Shown here piece by piece: positions 6,816 through 11,638 of a stretch of DNA of 11,638 nt. This DNA is from an uncultured Alphaproteobacteria bacterium (GTDB lineage Bacteria > Pseudomonadota > Alphaproteobacteria > UBA7887): NCBI GenBank assembly GCA_913044255.1, contig CAJWOI010000050.1:1-11638 (forward strand). The letters are read 5' to 3'. Numbering within the stretch: position 1 is the first letter of the stretch; the number at the start of each line of letters is the position of its first letter. Both the position numbers and the translations under genes were made by a program. The notes under the pieces were generated by a model, which saw only the letters and a program-made list of their open reading frames with translations, made no database searches and was not told the origin of the DNA.

Positions 6816-9355
6816 TTATTTCTCAGATCGAGAGATCGAAGTGCTTCAAACGGTGAAGCACCGGGGTCTAAAAATGAGAGACGGGCGTTAGTTTTTTCTT
6901 TGGGCCTGCCTTTTCTGTGTTTGCTCTGTTTTGGGGCATGAATATAAAGAGAAACTTTGTCGGAGCGCTTTTGGTTCTGCATTTCATTGTTCACCGTTGC
7001 CAACTGATAGCCCAATGATCTTAGAATCCCCGTAAAATCGTCGGGTTGGGCACCACATAGTGAGCGCAGTTCCCCGCTTGGCGAGAATGGCCCCTGGCGC
7101 GCACGCCGGCGCAATGCGGCAGCTAGCCTTTCAAGTATATCCACGCGTACAGCCAAGGAGCCAGCGGGTTGATAGCCGATCGCAGAATAGTATGAAGCAG
7201 GTAACTCAGTCGCAATCTGAAGCGATACTCGACCTGATGGTGGTGGTGAGACCTGGATGGCATTGTGATGAACCCGCCATAGTTGGTCTCGTAGCGCAAT
7301 CGCCTTCGTTTTTAACATTGCTGGCATGAACAAATTGATTTTCCCAAGGCGTATACCGAGACGAGCTAGAGATTTTCGGTCCGTTTCCGATAGAATGTTA
7401 ATGAGTGTGTCCGAATGTCGTCGCTCTGTATTTCCGAAGCCTTCCAGCAATTGGAAAGCGATACCACGCACTGATCCAGTAACTTGAGCATCGCGAGCAT
7501 TCAGGAGTGGCGCGAAGTGTTCCCTAATGTGGCTTGTAATCCACTTTTCGAGACGACGGCGAACCAAACTGCGCATATGGCCGTCTACCATTTCTCCAGT
7601 GATCGGTGTTACCCTAGGTTCCAAAGATGATGGGCCACGCAAAAGGTGTCCGACTGGAGCTCCGTCCCAGATGATGGTTGAGCTTGAGGCTAGTTCGAAG
7701 TCTTCGTCACGACCTGCTTCTAAAGCTCTTGCTTGAACCTGGATGTGGGGCGCAAGGATGTGACGGATAGCTCTTCTAATTGCTCCGGTCGGGCATTCCC
7801 CTGTATCGCTCGGAATAAAGTTCAAGCCTTGCAGTCGGCCCAGTAACTCATCTCCAATAATTAATTCGCCGCCTGATTGTATACGTATGGGGGTATCGTT
7901 TTGTTGCTTGAATCCTTTGACTAGTACGGCAGCACGGCGATCTACAAAGCGCTGGGTAAGACGTTCGTGAAGGGCATCAGATAAATTGTCTTCAATAGCA
8001 CGCGTTCTTTCCTGAAGTTCAAGTGGATTTTCAACCCAGTCCTGACGATGGCCGACATAATTCCAGGTTCTAATATGAGCAATGCGCGCTGCTAGGGTAT
8101 CGATGTCTCCTTCAGTTTGGTCAAGATGGCTGGCCATCTTATGAACCCAATCACTTGGGAGGCAGGAGTTAGGCCCGGACAAATGGAGGTACATCGTGGT
8201 AAGCAATTTGATATGTTCGTCGGCAAACATTTTTCGGAAATCAGGAATGGAACATACCTCCCAAAGGAGAGATATGGCTTGGTGGCCATTGGCACGTGCA
8301 AGAATATCTGGATTCTCTATTAGTGCGCGCAACGAAGTTACATCCTCTGCATCACGAGGCCTAATTAACTGGGGTGAGGGTGGTTCGAGTTCTAGTGAGC
8401 GGAGGAGATTTTCTATCGATTTGAAATCAAGTTGTATATTGCGCCAATAAATTTTGGTGAGAGTCGGAAACGTATGTTGTTCCACTGCGGCAACAATGTC
8501 TGGATGTAGTGAGCCGACGTCGGCCGTAGTGCCGAAAGTTCCATCACGCATGTGACGTCCCGCTCTTCCTGCAATTTGTGCTATTTCCGGAGCTGTCAAG
8601 CTTCTAGGTTTCCTGCCATCAAATTTTCTCAGTTCGGCAAACGCCACGTGATTTACATCCAAATTCAAACCCATCCCGATCGCGTCTGTGGCGACCAGAT
8701 AATCGACTTCCCCAGCTTGAAACATACCGACTTGTGCGTTTCTTGTGCGTGGGCTCAAGGCGCCCAGGACCACGGCAGTCCCGCCACGTAAGCGGCGTAT
8801 TGATTCCGCGAGCATATAGACATCGGATGCGGCGAAGGCGACCACGGCACTTCTTGACTGCAGGCGAGTGATTTTTCGTTCCCCGGCGTAATTTAAATTT
8901 GAAAAGCGTGGGCGAGAAACAAATTCAATGCCAGGAACCAAAAATTTTAAGAGGGGCTTCATGGTGGCGGCGCCGACAAACATGGTCTCGGAGAGACCGC
9001 GTGTGTGTAGAATTCTATCAGTGAACACATGGCCACGTTCGGGATCAGCCGCTAACTGAATTTCATCTATGGCTGCAAATTCAACCGAAAGGTCACGGGG
9101 CATTGCTTCTGTTGTACAGACGTAGTAATGCGGCCGGCGAGGCACAATCTTCTCTTCACCAGTTACCAATGCTACGGCCCCGGCCCCGCGTGCCGACACT
9201 ATTTTTTCATAAATTTCGCGCGCGAGGAGCCTCAGCGGGCACCCGATAACCCCAGATGCATGACCAAGCATTCGCTCGACGGCTAAATAGGTTTTACCAG
9301 TATTCGTGGGGCCGAGGACTGCCGCAATACGATGAGATGCTTGCATTTTTTCCAT
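6812..9355 (-). CDS. Suv3-like superfamily 2 RNA helicase (alphaproteobacterial type)
   Basis: An 847-residue ATP-dependent helicase resembling mitochondrial Suv3, which unwinds RNA for the mitochondrial degradosome. Motifs in order: Walker A GPTNTGKT (15-22), motif Ia PLRLLAREIYEK (40-51), VTGEEK (64-69), CTTEAMP (80-86), Walker B DEIQ (97-100, the Suv3 form rather than DEAD or DExH), GAAT (128-131), motif V ATDAIGMGLNL (222-232) and motif VI QIAGRAGR (260-267). After the two RecA-like domains there are about 500 residues that I cannot assign with confidence, then a basic segment (KHRKGRPKEK) and a short conserved-looking end (FLDPGASPFEALRSL). The start is ATG at 9353-9355; a second ATG three codons on is possible, and neither has a strong ribosome binding site. 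It is divergent from htpG and coupled downstream to the S4 gene. RNA as substrate is inferred from the family and the neighbour. Confidence 0.9.
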   Translation of the reverse strand: MEKMQASHRIAAVLGPTNTGKTYLAVERMLGHASGVIGCPLRLLAREIYEKIVSARGAGAVALVTGEEKIVPRRPHYYVCTTEAMPRDLSVEFAAIDEIQLAADPERGHVFTDRILHTRGLSETMFVGAATMKPLLKFLVPGIEFVSRPRFSNLNYAGERKITRLQSRSAVVAFAASDVYMLAESIRRLRGGTAVVLGALSPRTRNAQVGMFQAGEVDYLVATDAIGMGLNLDVNHVAFAELRKFDGRKPRSLTAPEIAQIAGRAGRHMRDGTFGTTADVGSLHPDIVAAVEQHTFPTLTKIYWRNIQLDFKSIENLLRSLELEPPSPQLIRPRDAEDVTSLRALIENPDILARANGHQAISLLWEVCSIPDFRKMFADEHIKLLTTMYLHLSGPNSCLPSDWVHKMASHLDQTEGDIDTLAARIAHIRTWNYVGHRQDWVENPLELQERTRAIEDNLSDALHERLTQRFVDRRAAVLVKGFKQQNDTPIRIQSGGELIIGDELLGRLQGLNFIPSDTGECPTGAIRRAIRHILAPHIQVQARALEAGRDEDFELASSSTIIWDGAPVGHLLRGPSSLEPRVTPITGEMVDGHMRSLVRRRLEKWITSHIREHFAPLLNARDAQVTGSVRGIAFQLLEGFGNTERRHSDTLINILSETDRKSLARLGIRLGKINLFMPAMLKTKAIALRDQLWRVHHNAIQVSPPPSGRVSLQIATELPASYYSAIGYQPAGSLAVRVDILERLAAALRRRARQGPFSPSGELRSLCGAQPDDFTGILRSLGYQLATVNNEMQNQKRSDKVSLYIHAPKQSKHRKGRPKEKTNARLSFLDPGASPFEALRSLDLRNK

Positions 9356-9415
9356 GCCGCTCGAAGATGGCGTTTCGGCAGCCTTAAGGCAAGCGATTCG
9401 GTCAATCAGCTACCA

Positions 9416-9444
9416 CTTGAACCGACAGGCCAAATACCACATAT
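9416..9444 (+). promoter_or_regulatory. Predicted sigma-32 (RpoH) heat-shock promoter of htpG
   Basis: The -35 element CTTGAAC (9416-9422) matches the E. coli sigma-32 consensus CTTGAAA at 6 of 7 bases. The -10 element CCACATAT (9437-9444) matches CCCCATNT at every position but the third. The 14-base spacer is within the normal range. The gene downstream is htpG, a classical heat-shock regulon member. Transcription should begin near 9450, giving a leader of about 60 bases. Confidence 0.75.
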
Positions 9445-9462
9445 CCTGGCAGATCGTAATTG

Positions 9463-9484
9463 TGCCGATGGTCAGGCCTCGGCA
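9463..9484 (+). promoter_or_regulatory. Stem-loop in the htpG 5' leader
   Basis: TGCCGA (9463-9468) pairs with TCGGCA (9479-9484). Allowing T9469 to bulge, GG at 9470-9471 pairs with CC at 9477-9478, giving an 8-pair GC-rich stem with a 5-base loop. It lies between the predicted transcription start and the ribosome binding site. It does not include the AGGGG, so it is not an obvious thermometer. It may protect the messenger or affect ribosome loading, or it may be chance. Confidence 0.4.
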
Positions 9485-9500
9485 GCATGGAAAGTTACTT

Positions 9501-9505
9501 AGGGG
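9501..9505 (+). promoter_or_regulatory. Ribosome binding site that fixes the htpG start
   Basis: AGGGG lies 7 bases before ATG 9513. It decides the start against the open frame that runs back to an ATG at 9354. That upstream start would place translation ahead of the predicted heat-shock promoter and add 53 residues unlike any HtpG. Confidence 0.75.
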
Positions 9506-9512
9506 CGACGTG

Positions 9513-11435
9513 ATGAACAGAGAAGCTAATTCCAATAATACAGTGAACGATGGTGTTGAGACGAAGCCTTTTCAGGCTGAGGTCGGCAAAATTCTCGATC
9601 TTGTCGTTAACTCCCTATACAGCAACAAGGAAATTTTTCTGAGAGAGTTGATCTCCAATGGTTCGGATGCATGTGATCGGCTCCGCTACGCTGCAATCAC
9701 AGAGCCCGCACTTATCAAGGAAGATCCGGAGCTTTCTATAAAAATTTCGATAAATAAGAAAGCTCGTACTATCACTGTCGCTGACAATGGAATCGGCATG
9801 GGGCATGACGATTTGGTGGAAAACCTCGGCACAATAGCACGTTCCGGAACGGCAGCATTTGTTGATGAACTCACCGGTGACTCCGCAAAAGACGTGACAT
9901 TAATTGGCCAGTTCGGTGTGGGTTTTTACTCAGCTTTCATGGTTGCTGACAAGGTGACTGTTACCAGTTCAAAGGCCGGTGAGGAAACAGCGTGGCAGTG
10001 GAAATCGGAAGGATCTGGGGAGTTTACTGTTACCCCGGTTCAGCGTGAAGGTCGCGGTACCTGGATTGAGCTTCATTTAAGAAAAGGGGAAAGTGAGTTT
10101 TTAGATCCAACGCGTTTACGTCATATTGTCACAACCTATTCTGATCACATTGCCCTTCCTATTCAGCTAGACGGTACAGGTTCTGAAGGCGTGGAAACCA
10201 TAAATAGCGCCGCCGCGCTTTGGACCCGAGCGAAAAAAAATGTATCCGATGATCAATACAAAGAGTTCTATCACCATGTCGCTCATAGCTTTGATGAGCC
10301 GTGGTCGATACTTCACAACAAGGCTGAGGGTCGTCTTGAATATACAAATTTACTATTTATCCCTACGGCGAAGCCGCACGATTTATTCGACCCTGCTCGT
10401 AAACACGGCGTCAAGCTTTACGTTAAGCGAGTATTCATTACTGATGATTGCCAGGAATTGATGCCAGCATGGATGCGTTTTGTGAGAGGACTAGTCGATT
10501 CAGAAGACTTGCCACTCAATATCAGTCGAGAAATGTTGCAGCACAATCCGGTGGTAACCAAAATCCGTACCGCCCTCATCAAGAGGGTTCTAGGAGAGCT
10601 TGAGAAGAAGGCCGACAAATCTCCGGAGGATTTTGCTGCCTTTTGGGAAAATTTTGGGCCGGTTCTTAAGGAGGGTATTTACGAAGACAGCGATTATCGC
10701 GAACGGCTCGTGGAGCTATTGCATTGCCACTCAACCAACGGAGACCAACTGGTGCGTTTGTCAGGTTATGTTGAACGAATGAAGGATGGCCAGGACGAGA
10801 TCTACTACATATCCGGTGATAACATCGACGGCTTGCGGAACAGCCCACAAATCGAGGGCTTGTTAGCCCGAGGTGTTGAGGTTTTACTATTCGATGATCC
10901 GGTCGACGAGTTTTGGACAGGTGTTGTCCAAGAATATAAGGAAAAACGTTTACGTTCCGTTACCAGAGGCGACATCGATTTATCGAACTTGGATATTGAC
11001 TCCGATGATGCAAAAGAGAAAAGAGAGAAGAGAAAGGCAGGGACAAGTGGTGAGATTGCAAGTTTAATTGGTGCGTTTAAGTTAGCTTTAGGCGAGGAGG
11101 TGGGCGACGTCCGGGTCTCTACCCGTTTGACTGACAGCCCGGTTTGTCTGGTGGCGGATGAAGGCGCGCTTGACATTCACCTGGAGCGCCTTCTTAAGCA
11201 GCAGAACAGACTTGATGAAATGTCAAAACGGGTGCTTGAAATTAATCCGGACAATGAGTTGATAAAATCTCTAGCCGCTCGCGCCAAGGAAAAACCCTCT
11301 GACCCAACGCTCGTGGAAACCGCGGAGCTGTTGCTGGACCAGGCTAGAATAATAGAAGGAGATGCGGTGACGGATCCATCGGCTTTTTCCAAGCGAATGA
11401 CTAAGATGATGGCCAAGAGCTTGGCCAATGGTTAG
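9513..11435 (+). CDS. htpG: Molecular chaperone HtpG (Hsp90 family)
   Basis: HtpG is the bacterial Hsp90, a cytoplasmic homodimer that uses ATP to remodel client proteins, often with DnaK. The chosen start gives 640 residues, a normal size. The N-terminal GHKL ATPase domain shows FLRELISNGSDACDRLRY (42-59, with the catalytic Glu45 and Mg-binding Asn49), DNGIGM (91-96), GTIARSGT (106-113) and GQFGVGFYSAFMVADKV from residue 132. Most HtpG proteins read NASDA at the Mg site; this one reads NGSDA. The middle domain has the ATP-sensing arginine Arg339 in NISREMLQ. A charged stretch (DSDDAKEKREKRKAG) near residue 495-510 precedes the C-terminal dimerisation domain, and no eukaryotic MEEVD tail is present, as expected. 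It appears to be monocistronic and to be driven by a sigma-32 promoter. Confidence 0.97.
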   Translation: MNREANSNNTVNDGVETKPFQAEVGKILDLVVNSLYSNKEIFLRELISNGSDACDRLRYAAITEPALIKEDPELSIKISINKKARTITVADNGIGMGHDDLVENLGTIARSGTAAFVDELTGDSAKDVTLIGQFGVGFYSAFMVADKVTVTSSKAGEETAWQWKSEGSGEFTVTPVQREGRGTWIELHLRKGESEFLDPTRLRHIVTTYSDHIALPIQLDGTGSEGVETINSAAALWTRAKKNVSDDQYKEFYHHVAHSFDEPWSILHNKAEGRLEYTNLLFIPTAKPHDLFDPARKHGVKLYVKRVFITDDCQELMPAWMRFVRGLVDSEDLPLNISREMLQHNPVVTKIRTALIKRVLGELEKKADKSPEDFAAFWENFGPVLKEGIYEDSDYRERLVELLHCHSTNGDQLVRLSGYVERMKDGQDEIYYISGDNIDGLRNSPQIEGLLARGVEVLLFDDPVDEFWTGVVQEYKEKRLRSVTRGDIDLSNLDIDSDDAKEKREKRKAGTSGEIASLIGAFKLALGEEVGDVRVSTRLTDSPVCLVADEGALDIHLERLLKQQNRLDEMSKRVLEINPDNELIKSLAARAKEKPSDPTLVETAELLLDQARIIEGDAVTDPSAFSKRMTKMMAKSLANG

Positions 11436-11470
11436 ATTCGCCGAACGAGCAAAAATGGGTGGCGCAATTT

Positions 11471-11509
11471 ACTTTTCAGAGTGCACTTAATTATACGGCC
11501 TCTGAAAGT
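11471..11509. repeat. Imperfect inverted repeat at the htpG/aconitase junction
   Basis: ACTTTTCAGAG (11471-11481) and CTCTGAAAGT (11500-11509) form a 10-pair stem with one bulged T and an 18-base loop that contains the aconitase stop codon. It sits between two convergent genes, where a two-way terminator would be useful. The loop is long, and no T-run follows on either strand, so it is at best a weak or Rho-assisted terminator. Confidence 0.25.
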
Positions 11510-11638
11510 TGGCGAAGCACGTAGTGAAGAATGCCGCCGTGAACAAAGTAATCAACCTCGTTGGCGGTGTCGATCCGGCATAACAGTGGGACCTCATCTG
11601 TAACGCCGCTCGCACGTGTAATTTTGCAGATCAACTCA
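11491..11638 (-). CDS. acnA: Aconitate hydratase, C-terminal end (5' part outside window)
   Basis: Aconitase interconverts citrate and isocitrate in the TCA cycle through a 4Fe-4S cluster. Only the last 48 codons are present, running in from the right edge and ending in TAA (complement of 11491-11493). The visible sequence contains VPLLCRIDTANEVDYF and GGILHYVLRQL, the hallmark C-terminus of the AcnA/IRP-type aconitases. This part belongs to the swivel domain; the cluster cysteines lie outside the window, so activity cannot be judged here. The gene converges on htpG with a 55-base gap. Confidence 0.93.
   Translation of the reverse strand, partial: ELICKITRASGVTDEVPLLCRIDTANEVDYFVHGGILHYVLRQLSEAV

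Larger units (their letters stand above)
9356..9512. promoter_or_regulatory. Divergent intergenic region between the helicase gene and htpG
   Basis: This 157-base gap carries the control signals of both genes. For htpG there is a heat-shock promoter at 9416-9444, a leader hairpin at 9463-9484 and a ribosome binding site at 9501-9505. Toward the helicase, TTGACC (complement of 9400-9405) could be a -35 box, but no good -10 box lies about 17 bases beyond it. A perfect 10-base palindrome GCCTTAAGGC lies at 9381-9390, between that box and the helicase start, and could be an operator. No CIRCE (HrcA) element is present. Confidence 0.5.

Noticed and set aside
9354..9512. In-frame 53-codon upstream extension of htpG from an ATG at 9354
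   Set aside because: It starts ahead of the predicted promoter, has no family similarity, and a good ribosome binding site precedes ATG 9513.
10805..11176. A 123-codon - strand open frame inside htpG
   Set aside because: It is antisense to a conserved coding region and its Ser-rich translation is typical of a shadow frame.
1..11638. CRISPR arrays, tRNA or rRNA genes, insertion sequences, phage genes, toxin-antitoxin or defence cassettes
   Set aside because: Searched for by eye on both strands; nothing with the needed repeats, cloverleaf bases or protein motifs was seen, and the space is almost fully taken by housekeeping genes.

Overview
The window looks like ordinary chromosomal DNA of a Gram-negative alphaproteobacterium. 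It has lipid A genes (lpxK and an LpxL-type acyltransferase). It also has a divergent xseA/purD pair, and a Suv3-like helicase coupled to a small S4-domain protein, a pairing I recall from alphaproteobacteria. By protein resemblance it could be a Rhodospirillales-like or marine lineage with roughly balanced base composition, but rank below class is a guess. No rRNA, tRNA, mobile element, prophage, CRISPR array or defence locus is visible, and no gene-free stretch exceeds about 160 bases.

Layout, left to right: (1) + strand, the end of lpxK followed three bases later by a lipid A acyltransferase gene; (2) - strand, xseA followed by a secreted M23 peptidase, joined by a GTGA overlap; (3) + strand, purD followed by an amidase-signature enzyme, again joined by GTGA; (4) - strand, a large Suv3-like helicase followed by an HslR-like S4 RNA-binding protein, joined by ATGA; (5) + strand, htpG, alone, behind a good match to a heat-shock (sigma-32) promoter; (6) - strand, the last 48 codons of aconitase. 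Strand alternates block by block, so there are two divergent promoter regions (3664-3812 and 9356-9512) and three tight convergent junctions (near 1333, 6390 and 11463).

Functionally these are housekeeping blocks: outer-membrane lipid A completion, cell-wall trimming, DNA repair nuclease, purine synthesis, RNA handling, protein folding and the TCA cycle. I do not see a convincing new multi-gene system. The parts most worth a second look are the translationally coupled helicase/S4 pair with its large C-terminal region that I cannot assign, the htpG promoter and leader hairpin, the Asp in place of a zinc-ligand His in the M23 peptidase, and the in-frame abutment of lpxK and the acyltransferase.
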